Origin: Chitinophagaceae bacterium UBA7600
Lineage (GTDB): Bacteria; Bacteroidota; Bacteroidia; Chitinophagales; Chitinophagaceae
Assembly (NCBI GenBank): GCA_002478885.1
Contig: DLKC01000014.1
Location: 1 to 26,781, forward strand
DNA: 26,781 bases
Direction: 5' to 3'
A program made the position numbers and the translations under genes. Under the pieces are notes generated by a model. It was not told the DNA's origin, did not search any database, and saw nothing but the letters and a program-made list of their open reading frames with translations. Shown piece by piece: positions 1-8,353 of this stretch (positions are counted from its first letter, which is position 1; the number at the start of each line of letters is the position of its first letter).

Positions 1-1208
1 TAATCCTGCAGGAATGGAGTAAATTTTCTCGTGGCAGGGTCAAAAACATCTACTCCCTGCTGCGCCCCAACTAAAATTTCCCCGTCGCTATCCTGGTAAA
101 TACAAGCCGGCCAACTCCATTCTGTTTTAAATTTTTCAGGTGTGAGGTTTACTTTATCTACCATCCATCCGCCCCATATCCACATCACGCCCGAGTTATC
201 ATAATATAACCCGTACTGAAACGGGTCGATAGCATGTGGATCCCACACAGCGGGATTGTAAACTGAAAAGTTTTTTGTAGCAGGGTCAAAAATATTCAGT
301 CCTTTTTGGGAAGTGATCCAGATTCTGCCATCAGGGGATTCTTTTACCTCAATCGCGTTATTTTCACTCATTGAATTAGTGCTATCAGAATGCCTGTAAT
401 CGGTAAATTGTTTTGTTATAAGGTTCAGGGATTTTAATCCTTCCGGGGTGGCTATCCATAAATTTTTTTTGCTATCAGGGCAGATCCTGATATCCCAATT
501 GCCGAAATTTATAGGCCCCGATTTAAGATGCAGGGGGAAATGTGTGAATTTGCCTGTGGACACATCCAGCAAGTCAATATTATCGGGTGAACAGAAAAAA
601 ATATTTCCGGAGGCATCAAACTCACCACCCCAGGCATTATTGTTTGCAAGAGAAGATGAATCAGCGGGATCATGCGTGTAATGCCTTATTACATTTGTTT
701 GTTGATCCCAGGAATAAATTCCCTGCCCTTCAGCTGTCATCCAAAGAATATTTTTGTTATCAACCAAAATTCTCAGCACTCTGCCATCAGGAAGTTTATT
801 TTTATAAAAAGGAATTTCACTATATCGTTTAAATTTTCCGGTATAAGGGTTATACGCATTTAAGCCCTGTGGAATAGCACAGGCAAACCAGATAATACCA
901 TTTTTATCCTCTGCACAGGACATTGGTTTTCCGGAACTGATAGTACTGTTATCTTCAGGATCGCTTCTGAAATGCTTAAAATCATTTCCATCAAACCGGT
1001 CAATCCCGTCCGTTGACATGAACCATACAAATCCCCTGCTATCTTTCATCATGCCCGTTAAGTTTCCTGTTGTCAGGCCCTGGTCAGGAGTGATCCGTTC
1101 AAATTTTAATCTCTGTGAATTGTCTTGTGAACTTATATCAGGAACAAGCAGCAGGAAAAAAGCAATCGTCATTTGAAAGCGAATAAAATATATGTTTATT
1201 TCTTTCAT
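1..1208 (-). CDS. Two-component-regulator-type beta-propeller sensor protein (N-terminal part, runs off left edge)
   Basis: Reading leftward from the ATG at 1208 the frame is open for about 402 codons to the window edge, so the gene is incomplete at its 3' end. The N terminus is a signal peptide (hydrophobic AFFLLLVP, then ISSQ). The mature part carries repeated blades of the Reg_prop type. The first is G-F-V-W-F-M-S-T-D-G-I-D-R-F-D-G near residues 57-72, and later blades have NILWMTAEGQGIY, KNLWIATPEGLKSL, GRIWITSQKGLNIF and EILVGAQQGVDVF. In Bacteroidota this periplasmic propeller normally precedes a Y_Y_Y domain, a membrane helix and a histidine kinase, hybrid kinase or LuxR-type output. 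That output lies outside the window, so sensor kinase versus regulator cannot be decided. The ligand is unknown; relatives often sense polysaccharides. The propeller call is firm; the output is inference. Confidence 0.85.
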   Translation of the reverse strand, partial: MKEINIYFIRFQMTIAFFLLLVPDISSQDNSQRLKFERITPDQGLTTGNLTGMMKDSRGFVWFMSTDGIDRFDGNDFKHFRSDPEDNSTISSGKPMSCAEDKNGIIWFACAIPQGLNAYNPYTGKFKRYSEIPFYKNKLPDGRVLRILVDNKNILWMTAEGQGIYSWDQQTNVIRHYTHDPADSSSLANNNAWGGEFDASGNIFFCSPDNIDLLDVSTGKFTHFPLHLKSGPINFGNWDIRICPDSKKNLWIATPEGLKSLNLITKQFTDYRHSDSTNSMSENNAIEVKESPDGRIWITSQKGLNIFDPATKNFSVYNPAVWDPHAIDPFQYGLYYDNSGVMWIWGGWMVDKVNLTPEKFKTEWSWPACIYQDSDGEILVGAQQGVDVFDPATRKFTPFLQD

Positions 1209-1755
1209 GAAAATTAGCCCAAGGTTTAAAATGTAAGCCGGTAAAGAAGTTAAAAAGTAAATGATTAAGCAACCCGTAATTCCTTTCTCCTTATTATTAG
1301 GTGACCTGGAACAATACCATCATCCCTTAAAAGCTGGTTTAGTTATTTATTTTAAGATACCAGCTAACATTTTCATTGCATTCACACATGTACGGGATGT
1401 GTCGCAATCTCTTTGCCTGAACATTTTCATGGCAAATTGCTTGCATAGTAAATTGCTAATACTTAAATCAAACATGTTTTAGAATAGAGGTATATATTCT
1501 TTGTAAAGTTAACGAAGTATATACCACCCATGTCACCCCCAAAATTGGTTAAAAATCCTTTTTTTATTACAGCCAATGAGTTAATACCACCAGTTTATGC
1601 TATTTATCAAGGTCAATAATTAGGTGAATTTTACAAGACAACCTTTTTGCCTGAACGGGCTACTTTCTTTTTAAGAAATAAAATCTGGAGTTGAAGCTGA
1701 GCGAAACAATAATTCTCTAACGGTATTTCATTCTCTTAACGATAAAAATTCTATC
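1209..1755. other. Intergenic stretch, no gene recognised
   Basis: This AT-rich gap separates two divergent genes, so it should hold both promoters, but no convincing TTG/TAnnTTTG pair was found. A 73-codon open frame at 1261-1482 has no recognisable motif and is judged spurious. A small stem (TTTGCC at 1412-1417, GGCAAA at 1431-1436) and an 11-base direct repeat (TTTGCCTGAAC at 1412 and 1646) are visible; neither has an assigned role. Confidence 0.5.
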
Positions 1756-3120
1756 ATGAAAACAAAAACACCAACACTTGCTTTTGCAAAAGCAGGGTTA
1801 ATCATTGCTCTTTTTTTTATATTTTTTGGTTGCCAAAAAAATTTGGACGATAAGCCCGCTGTTCAGGCAACCTCTTCAACTGATGTAATTACCGTCTTTC
1901 CAAAGGATGATGCATCAGTGGCAATAGATTGGTATAACCTGCAATTAAGAATGATTTTAAATGCTAATCCCTCAATCTCAACCCTTGCCGCAAACAGGCT
2001 CTTCGGGTATTCCGGAATTTCGTTGTATGAAGCTGCGCGTTTTGAAATACGCAATTCAATTAGTTTGCAAAGACAATTAAATCAGATGCCTGTTATGCCT
2101 GTGCCAGATAACGCGCAAACCTATTCATGGGTTGCCAGCGCAAATGCAGCAATGGCGAATATTACAAGGGATGTATTTCCACTATTAACAACAGCTAATC
2201 ATGCATCAATAGATTCGCTAGAAAAAGCATACAATGACAAACTTACTGCAGAAGTTGGCGCAGCTGTTGTTGCACGTTCACAAGCATTTGGTGATTCAGT
2301 CGCTTCCGCTATTTTCAATTGGGCAAAATCAGATCTGTTTGATCATGTAAATGATCCCTATATAATTAAAGTTTTTCCTGGTGCATGGGTTCCAACGCCT
2401 CCCCTGTTTTCGGCACCTGCAGGCCCTTACATGGGAAACTGCAGACCTTTCCTTCAAATGCATTCTCATGGAACAACACTACCGCCACCTTATTCTTATT
2501 CAACAGTAAAGGGGTCGGATTATTTCAAAATGGTTAACCGTGTGTATAATATTTCTCAAACGCTCACTGATGATCAAAAAAATATAGCATTGTATTGGAA
2601 TGATGTAGGTGTTAATATTGGCTATACTCCTATGGGCCATAACATTTCCATTATTACACAAATACTTCAAAACTCCGGTGCATCGCTTGCTACAGCAGAA
2701 GAGGCATACCTGAAGGCTGGCATTGCATTATGGGATGCTACCATTGTTTGCTGGAGATCTAAATATAAATATAGCCAGCTTAGACCCGTGACCTATATAC
2801 AACAAAATATAAACAGCACCTGGCTGCCGTTGCTCACCACGCCAAACCATCCTGAATACCCGGCAGCGCATGCATTTATCACATCTTCTGTGATGGAAGT
2901 ATTGGGCTCCGTGTTTGGAAGAGGTTACGACTTCACTGATCATACTTATGATTTTCGTGGTTTTTCACCAAGAAGTTATTCTTCATTTGAACAGGCGGCA
3001 ATTGAATGCGGTGAGTCGCGTGTTTATGGTGGTATACATTTTCAACCATCAGTAGATGTAGGCCACCTGTATGGTCAGTTAATTGGTAAAGACGTTGAGC
3101 TGATACGACTAACCAAATAG
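1756..3120 (+). CDS. Vanadium-dependent haloperoxidase / PAP2-family lipoprotein
   Basis: The 454-residue product starts with a lipoprotein signal: a hydrophobic core followed by FFGC, with Cys near residue 26. It should therefore be a periplasmic or outer-membrane lipoprotein. The C-terminal half has the three motifs of the vanadium haloperoxidase/PAP2 fold. K336 and R343 in K-Y-K-Y-S-Q-L-R-P have the seven-residue spacing of K353/R360 in fungal vanadium chloroperoxidase. H372 sits in HPEYPAAHAF, where S-G-H is usual. R422 and H428 in SRVYGGIHF have the R490/H496 spacing, and D434 follows. The vanadate/phosphate pocket thus looks intact except that Ser-Gly of motif 2 is Ala-Ala. Members either oxidise halides with H2O2 or act as acid phosphatases, and sequence alone does not separate these. 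It stands alone, with no clear Shine-Dalgarno before its ATG. Confidence 0.85.
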   Translation: MKTKTPTLAFAKAGLIIALFFIFFGCQKNLDDKPAVQATSSTDVITVFPKDDASVAIDWYNLQLRMILNANPSISTLAANRLFGYSGISLYEAARFEIRNSISLQRQLNQMPVMPVPDNAQTYSWVASANAAMANITRDVFPLLTTANHASIDSLEKAYNDKLTAEVGAAVVARSQAFGDSVASAIFNWAKSDLFDHVNDPYIIKVFPGAWVPTPPLFSAPAGPYMGNCRPFLQMHSHGTTLPPPYSYSTVKGSDYFKMVNRVYNISQTLTDDQKNIALYWNDVGVNIGYTPMGHNISIITQILQNSGASLATAEEAYLKAGIALWDATIVCWRSKYKYSQLRPVTYIQQNINSTWLPLLTTPNHPEYPAAHAFITSSVMEVLGSVFGRGYDFTDHTYDFRGFSPRSYSSFEQAAIECGESRVYGGIHFQPSVDVGHLYGQLIGKDVELIRLTK

Positions 3121-3230
3121 TGTTTTATAAGTGTGCGAAGCAGCAAAGCTTAATAGTATTGCAACTGTGGTGGACTTTAAAATTTTAACTGAAGGATTTT
3201 TTGAACCTGGCTACAGCATATCTATTAAAC

Positions 3231-3255
3231 ATCGATGCGTCGCAGACTTGTGCTT
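3231..3255 (+). repeat. REP-like dispersed intergenic element, copy 1
   Basis: Contains ATGCGTCGCA followed by GACTTGTGCTT. It matches the copy at 6003-6027 (opposite strand) at 21 of 25 positions by eye. It lies between the haloperoxidase and the T9SS cargo gene. The GTTGCG of other copies reads GATGCG here. Confidence 0.6.
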
Positions 3256-3292
3256 ATTAATATAATTTCAAAATACTTTTTAAAAGCATCAT

Positions 3293-5917
3293 ATGAAAAA
3301 GGTAATCACATTTATTGCTCACGTATTTACTTTAATATTTTTATATAATTCGTTAAATGCCCAAAATCTTTTTCCTCCAACCGGCAGAGCAGGTATTTAC
3401 ACAACAACCCCTGCGGCATCGTTACAAATAAAAGGCGGTGCACGCATTGGAACGCTAGCCAATTACTTAAATGTTGACAGTGCAACGGGTAATTTAAGTT
3501 TCATGGGTACTTCTGGCTATCGTGTGGCCGGCAACAAATATGCGTTTCAATATTCAGGCAATACCAACTACGGCCTCTTCTTTAATTCAACCAACGTGCA
3601 GTATGAATTCCGCAATGGCAGTGCCGTTCCCGTTTTTACCGTTAATGCAAATTCAGGCAACAGTATATTCAACGGCACATTGAAAGTAGGCGCTTATACA
3701 TTACCTGCAACAGATGGTGGCAGTGGACAGGTTTTGAAAACAAATGGTGCAGGTGCATTAACATGGAGTAATGATAATACATCAGGCGGCGGCGGATGGT
3801 TACTTACAGGCAATGCAGGTACAAATTCTTCTGCAAATTTTATTGGCACCACTGATGCGCAATCATTAGTGCTTAGAGTAAACAACCAAAGAGCAGGTCT
3901 TATCGATTACAGCACATTTAATACGGGTACAAGAAATACAGCATTCGGGCTAATTGCTCTTCTCTCCAACACCACAGGAACAGACAATACGGCAAATGGG
4001 TATGGGTCTTTGTATACAAATACAACTGGAAATTTTAATGCTGCATTGGGTAAGTATGCATTATTCAACAATAATGCGGATAATAATACCGCTCTTGGTT
4101 TTAATGCTATGTTTTTTAATACATCGGGAGCAAATAATACAGCTACCGGAAGTGTTGCACTTCAAAATAATACTTCAGGCCAACAAAACACGGCTACAGG
4201 TTATACAGCCTTATATTCTAATAATAACGGAAGCTATAATTCGGCATACGGTACGGCTGCATTAAACACTAATATTGGTGGTAATTATAATACAGCAAAT
4301 GGCGCTTACTCATTGTACCTAAATTCCTCTGGCTCAAATAATACTGCCAGTGGCTACCAGGCACTTTATAATAATACTGCCGATGAGAACACAGCCACCG
4401 GCGCATATTCATTGCTTTCAAATACTTCCGGAGTAAAGAATACAGCTACCGGTTATTCTGCGTTAAATGTTAACTCTTCCGGAAATTATAATACGGCTAC
4501 TGGTAATTCTGCTTTAAACTCTAACAGCACCGGCAGCTCTAACACAGCCATAGGCTATTTATCATTGTTTAGTAATGCAAATGGAAGCGATAACACTGCT
4601 GTTGGTGTAAGCGCACTTGAAAAAGGCAATAGTGTGAGGAGTGTAGCTATTGGTAATTACGCTCTTAAAACTGATTACCAAGGATCCGAGAACACGGCGC
4701 TTGGATATGGTGCAATGCGGGGTAATAATCCTGATGGTTTTGGACATATCTATGGTTCAACTGCCGTTGGCAGCTATGCTCTTTATAATGCCCAAGCAAA
4801 CTACGATGCTTTTGCTGCCAATTGGAACACTGCAGTAGGAAGTCACTCACTTTATTCAAATACTTATGGTACTACCAATACAGCTGTAGGATATGATGCA
4901 CTTTATAATAATACTACTGGCGGAGGTAATATTGCCATTGGCTCAAATGCATTGAGGACAAATACTACAGGAGGTGCTAATGTGGCAATAGACGGTGATG
5001 TAAATTCAGGTGATATTTATTATTCAACAATGATTGGAGCCAATTCTTTAGCAACTGCAAGCCAACAGATAAGAATAGGTAGTGTTGGAGCTATTTTTGA
5101 TCCTACTTCAATCGGGGGAAAAGTTAGCTGGTCAACATTGTCTGATGGAAGAGCGAAGAAAAATATTAAAGAAAATGTTCCTGGCCTTGTTTTTATCAAC
5201 AAACTAAAAGCCATCACATATAATATAGATAATGATGCAATCAATAAAATCGTTCAACGCCCGGCAATAAAAGATAAAGATGGAAAGCAAATAAAACCTA
5301 CTGTAGATGCTGCCAGTAAAGCAGAAGAACAAATTGTTCATACTGGTTTTATTGCACAAGATGTAGAGAAAGCGGCAAAATCTTTGAACTACGATTTTAA
5401 TGGCGTGGATGCAGCAAAGAATGATAAAGATTTATACGGGCTTCGATATGCAGAGTTTGTTGTTCCTCTTGTAAAAGCAGTTCAGGAGCTTTCCAAAATG
5501 AATGATGCAAAGGACGCAAAGATCGATACCCTGCAAAATCAATTGAACGAATTAAAGACATTGGTGCTATCCTTACAGCAAAAGCAGGAAGCATGCAGCC
5601 CATGCAGTGCCGTTGCCAACCAAACCACCACACGATCAGCAATTGTTTTAAGTGATGCATCTTCTTTACAGCAAAACATTCCAAACCCTTTTACCCATAC
5701 CACAACTATTGGTTACAACCTGCCGCAGCAATTTACAACTGCGCAAATAATTATTACAGACAAGAGTGGTAAAGCAATCAAAGCTGTAAATATTTCAGGT
5801 AGTGGTAAAGGTTCATTGAATGTCGACGCATCGACACTTGCATCAGGTGCCTATCAATATTCGCTCGTGGTTGACGGAAAGCTGGTTGCGACAAAGCAAA
5901 TGGTGCTTGCAAAATAA
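3293..5917 (+). CDS. T9SS-exported repeat protein with S74 (endosialidase-type) chaperone domain and type A sorting tail
   Basis: The 874-residue product has an N-terminal signal peptide ending in LNAQ. Residues 215 to about 567 are some 20 repeats of about 17 residues with the pattern N-T-A-x-G-x-x-A-L-x-x-N-x-x-G, like the beta-roll heads of trimeric adhesins. A Peptidase_S74 intramolecular chaperone follows, marked by S617-D-G-R-A-K-K-N-I and GFIAQDVEKA. S617 and K622 have the spacing expected of the self-cleaving Ser/Lys pair. A coiled coil comes next (about 735-770), then a T9SS type A tail from LQQNIPNPF (792-800) to the C terminus, ending in KQMVLAK. The expected role is a trimeric surface fibre or adhesin exported through T9SS. 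A sorting tail placed after a self-cleaving domain is odd. The Asn/Thr/Gly-rich repeats and AT-rich codons set it apart from the core genes to the right. Confidence 0.88.
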   Translation: MKKVITFIAHVFTLIFLYNSLNAQNLFPPTGRAGIYTTTPAASLQIKGGARIGTLANYLNVDSATGNLSFMGTSGYRVAGNKYAFQYSGNTNYGLFFNSTNVQYEFRNGSAVPVFTVNANSGNSIFNGTLKVGAYTLPATDGGSGQVLKTNGAGALTWSNDNTSGGGGWLLTGNAGTNSSANFIGTTDAQSLVLRVNNQRAGLIDYSTFNTGTRNTAFGLIALLSNTTGTDNTANGYGSLYTNTTGNFNAALGKYALFNNNADNNTALGFNAMFFNTSGANNTATGSVALQNNTSGQQNTATGYTALYSNNNGSYNSAYGTAALNTNIGGNYNTANGAYSLYLNSSGSNNTASGYQALYNNTADENTATGAYSLLSNTSGVKNTATGYSALNVNSSGNYNTATGNSALNSNSTGSSNTAIGYLSLFSNANGSDNTAVGVSALEKGNSVRSVAIGNYALKTDYQGSENTALGYGAMRGNNPDGFGHIYGSTAVGSYALYNAQANYDAFAANWNTAVGSHSLYSNTYGTTNTAVGYDALYNNTTGGGNIAIGSNALRTNTTGGANVAIDGDVNSGDIYYSTMIGANSLATASQQIRIGSVGAIFDPTSIGGKVSWSTLSDGRAKKNIKENVPGLVFINKLKAITYNIDNDAINKIVQRPAIKDKDGKQIKPTVDAASKAEEQIVHTGFIAQDVEKAAKSLNYDFNGVDAAKNDKDLYGLRYAEFVVPLVKAVQELSKMNDAKDAKIDTLQNQLNELKTLVLSLQQKQEACSPCSAVANQTTTRSAIVLSDASSLQQNIPNPFTHTTTIGYNLPQQFTTAQIIITDKSGKAIKAVNISGSGKGSLNVDASTLASGAYQYSLVVDGKLVATKQMVLAK
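3935..4993 (+). repeat. In-gene repeat array, 51-bp (17-codon) period
   Basis: About 20 units encode N-T-A-x-G followed by A-L or S-L and then a turn such as N-T-S-G. Most are exactly 17 codons; three are 16. Two near residues 475-510 are stretched (GNNPDGFGHIYG and AQANYDAFAANW insertions). The DNA copies have diverged while the protein pattern is kept, so the array is old and under selection rather than freshly expanded. Confidence 0.85.
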
Positions 5918-5931
5918 AAAATAAATTGTTA

Positions 5932-5971
5932 CAATATCCTCCCGATAGCAAGGCGCGTCGGGATGGTATTG
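5932..5971. terminator. Long imperfect hairpin between convergent genes
   Basis: Arms CAATATCCTCCCGA (5932-5945) and TCGGGATGGTATTG (5958-5971) pair at 12 of 14 positions, plus one G-T wobble, around a 12-base loop. It lies 15 bases after the T9SS cargo stop and before the convergent serine hydrolase. No T-tract follows, so it may be a transcript-end stabiliser or another palindromic repeat rather than a classical terminator. Confidence 0.5.
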
Positions 5972-6002
5972 TCAAAGTAGTTTTTAATGCACGTAGAAAT
6001 AA

Positions 6003-6027
6003 AAGTACAAGAGTGCGACGCAACGAT
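6003..6027 (-). repeat. REP-like dispersed intergenic element, copy 2
   Basis: On the reverse strand it reads TTGCGTCGCAC then TCTTGTACTT. It sits 32 bases from the long hairpin at 5932-5971, between the ends of two convergent genes. It is the best match to copy 1. Confidence 0.65.
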
Positions 6028-6128
6028 GCTTAATTTTTATCCTATAGTTTGGCTCATTAAAATTTCATTAATTGTCATTCATTATTCAAAGCTTTATTTG
6101 ATAGCCTTCCCGAGCATATCGTTAGTTA

Positions 6129-7847
6129 TTATTTTGTTTTAATAAACTGAAGGTGTTCTAGTGAACCATCACTAAGCTCAAACCCGGTTACAGAACCATT
6201 CTTGTTCCGCTGTATTATGATGTTATCTATATCACCATCACTTTGCATATAATCTTTGCCGTATAATCTTATGGCGGCATCAGGCCTGTTATTATTCGCA
6301 AAATATAACCGGTGATTTTTTAATAAAATTTGATGATTACAATCTAACTCAGGGCAATAATAATTACCGACGTATTGCTCAAGAACTGCGTCAGGTGAAG
6401 TTGTATCGCGGTTTGCTTTTACCATGTGTAATGGTTCGTCAAACTCAGGGCTTATCAAATCAAAATACCCGCCAGCTTTGGTTACATGAAAATCATATTT
6501 TGCCGGCGAATAGAACGATAAAGTAAAGTGATACCCGGAATCGTGCGCCAGCAATAAGCGGTCATTTATGAATAGCTGGTTATTTACCAAAGAGCATGTA
6601 AGGTGGTAGCCATTATTACCAATATAATCGCCGGTTAAAACTTTGTATTTATCCGGGCCAGGTAAATAAGTATCAGCGGAATCTCTTTGAAATGGATTAG
6701 TGTTAGAAGAAGATACCTTTTTGCTTTTATCCGGAATAAATAATTCAGCTAATGCATCCGGCTTGCCATAGGCGCTTCCATCGCCGCCATTGCCAAATAC
6801 GATAAAAGCTATTTTCAAATCAGGATAAATATTGATGACGGTATTGTAACCTGCAAGACCACCATTGTGACTAAGCCTTTTCCAGCCGCGGCTGCTATCA
6901 ACAGCAATGCCAAAAGCATATGTATTCTCTTTGCCATTATTAAAGCGGTCTTTGTGTGTTGTTTGCTCAATATCTTTTTGATTACCCGCTTTGGCATCAT
7001 AAAAATTCATCGCCCAGCGTGCCATGTCAACAATATTTGTAAACAAGCCTCCGTCACCAACGGTATATATGTTTTGATAATTGTTTTTGTACGTTTTTCC
7101 ATCGGGGCTGTAATAAGAAGGAACGCGGTTAGCCACGACTTCCTGGTGGTCGTCAATTACCCGGCTGTTTACCATGCCGAGTGGTTTAAAAACAGCGCTA
7201 TCCACAAATGCGCGAAACGTTTGCCCGCTAGCTGTTTTTACAATTTCTGCAAGCAGTACGTAATTGGAATTTGAGTAGGAGAATTTCTCACCCGGTTCAA
7301 AATTAAGTGCACGTTGTTTTCTTAATAATTGTAATGCAGCATCCTGTGTAAGCATGCCATCAAGCGACAAACCCGCAATGGCTGCGAGGCCTATATCATC
7401 ACGAATGCCACTGGTGTGATGCAGCAAATTACTTACGGTTATCTTTTTACCAAAGTCAGGCATCCATGGCAGGTAAATATGTATATCGGCATCCAATTTT
7501 ACTTTTCCCTGCCTTACCAGCAACGCAATGGAATAGCCGGTAAATTGCTTGGTTAATGAGCACATATAAAAAATGCTTTGTGCCGTAATTGGAATTTGCT
7601 GTTCAAGGTCAGCCATGCCATAGCCTCTTGCATAAATAAGAGAATCGTTACGTACAATACCTACAGCGCCACCCGGTGTGTTTGGCGAATCCCATTGTTT
7701 GAACAGGCTATCTATTTTGTTTTTTATGCTGCCAGGTATGGATTGATTGGTTTGAGCTGCCGAGCCGAATTGAAACAACATCAACAAAATAATGACTGCG
7801 AAGGCAGGTAATTTTATTGTGCAACTAAACTTCTTATTGTGAAACAT
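6129..7847 (-). CDS. Exported serine hydrolase, beta-lactamase / class C PBP fold
   Basis: The 572-residue product has a signal peptide (hydrophobic FAVIILLMLFQFGSA, then AQ) and so acts in the periplasm or outside. The N-terminal 350 residues are a beta-lactamase (PF00144) domain. The nucleophile motif is S97-L-T-K100 (SxxK), the second motif is Y191-S-N193, and H327-N-G329 replaces the KTG box, as in esterases and D-aminopeptidases of this fold. HHTSGIRDD near 144 is also typical. Residues 390-572 form a C-terminal beta-rich region of the kind that follows this domain in many Bacteroidota members. The substrate cannot be told; peptide, ester and D-amino-acid substrates are all known in the family, and true beta-lactamase activity is unlikely without KTG. 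It is a single gene, convergent with the T9SS cargo. Confidence 0.88.
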   Translation of the reverse strand: MFHNKKFSCTIKLPAFAVIILLMLFQFGSAAQTNQSIPGSIKNKIDSLFKQWDSPNTPGGAVGIVRNDSLIYARGYGMADLEQQIPITAQSIFYMCSLTKQFTGYSIALLVRQGKVKLDADIHIYLPWMPDFGKKITVSNLLHHTSGIRDDIGLAAIAGLSLDGMLTQDAALQLLRKQRALNFEPGEKFSYSNSNYVLLAEIVKTASGQTFRAFVDSAVFKPLGMVNSRVIDDHQEVVANRVPSYYSPDGKTYKNNYQNIYTVGDGGLFTNIVDMARWAMNFYDAKAGNQKDIEQTTHKDRFNNGKENTYAFGIAVDSSRGWKRLSHNGGLAGYNTVINIYPDLKIAFIVFGNGGDGSAYGKPDALAELFIPDKSKKVSSSNTNPFQRDSADTYLPGPDKYKVLTGDYIGNNGYHLTCSLVNNQLFINDRLLLAHDSGYHFTLSFYSPAKYDFHVTKAGGYFDLISPEFDEPLHMVKANRDTTSPDAVLEQYVGNYYCPELDCNHQILLKNHRLYFANNNRPDAAIRLYGKDYMQSDGDIDNIIIQRNKNGSVTGFELSDGSLEHLQFIKTK

Positions 7848-8281
7848 TGAACATTATTTTGTAAGTACTATAGTAAGTTGGTTTGTCTTTATATGATCGT
7901 TTAATCAATTGCCCATTCCGCTCTCAAACCTTTTACCGGTTTGCAATAAACATGATTGAAATTTTTTCAGGATTACCTAAGCACTACTTAAATGCCAACC
8001 TATTTTTTATTGATAATCAATTACCTGATTGACTGATTCTATTTAAGCATGTCCGGTTTTGTTACAGTTGTGTTCAGTTTCATTACAGTTTATGAAAGAT
8101 AAATAATTTCAAGGTGTTATTATTTTGAAATGCTGCGCAGCTGGAATTAACGAATGAATTGTTATACGCATGATTTGGTTACTGCTTTCTGTTTGGCAGT
8201 AATTCAAATATAGTTGCAACCAGTTCTTGAGTAGTTGAATAGTTTTTTGTTTACAAGCTGTAGGTAATTTGTGGAGCTATG

Positions 8282-8305
8282 GTTGTGTCATCTCACTTGT
8301 ACGTT
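8282..8305 (+). repeat. Possible degenerate dispersed-element copy upstream of RAYT
   Basis: Reads GTTGTGTC, then a changed middle, then CACTTGTACGTT. It resembles GTTGCGTCGCACTCTTGTAC with a one-base insertion. The similarity is partial and could be chance. Confidence 0.3.
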
Positions 8306-8320
8306 CTGTTCTTTGCTCAT

Positions 8321-8341
8321 CGAATTTCGTAGTGAAAATCG
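8321..8341 (+). repeat. Hairpin just upstream of the RAYT start
   Basis: CGAATTTC and GAAAATCG pair over seven of eight positions (one A-A mismatch) around the loop GTAGT, 13 bases before the ATG at 8354. Proteobacterial RAYTs recognise hairpins with a GTAG-type tetranucleotide beside the stem. Here GTAG lies in the loop, so any link is only suggestive. It could equally act on translation of the RAYT. Confidence 0.35.
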
Positions 8342-8349
8342 TACCTTAC
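8342..8349 (+). promoter_or_regulatory. Degenerate TAnnTTTG-like box 4 nt before RAYT start
   Basis: TACCTTAC followed by TGGC and then ATG. The position is identical to the boxes before kdsA and dut, but the last two bases (AC for TG) break the consensus. A weak promoter for a leaderless message is possible. Confidence 0.3.
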
Positions 8350-8353
8350 TGGC

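Larger units (their letters stand above)
7848..8353. other. Intergenic stretch between divergent serine hydrolase and RAYT
   Basis: No open frame worth calling. It is AT-rich and must hold the serine hydrolase promoter (reverse) and the RAYT leader (forward). Two TTACAGTT words occur near 8061 and 8084. The last 75 bases carry a degenerate dispersed-element copy and a hairpin, listed separately. Confidence 0.5.

Noticed and set aside
1261..1482. 73-codon open frame in the left intergenic region
   Set aside because: No recognisable motif or ribosome site; composition is like the non-coding flanks.
1412..1656. Direct repeat TTTGCCTGAAC at 1412 and 1646
   Set aside because: Only 11 bases, no structure shared around it; too weak to name a binding site.
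3954..4265. 103-codon forward open frame within the T9SS cargo repeats
   Set aside because: Out-of-frame shadow of the 51-bp repeats; the in-frame product has clear domains throughout.
8061..8091. Two TTACAGTT words as an operator
   Set aside because: Isolated 8-base words in AT-rich DNA with no regulator nearby; not distinguishable from chance.
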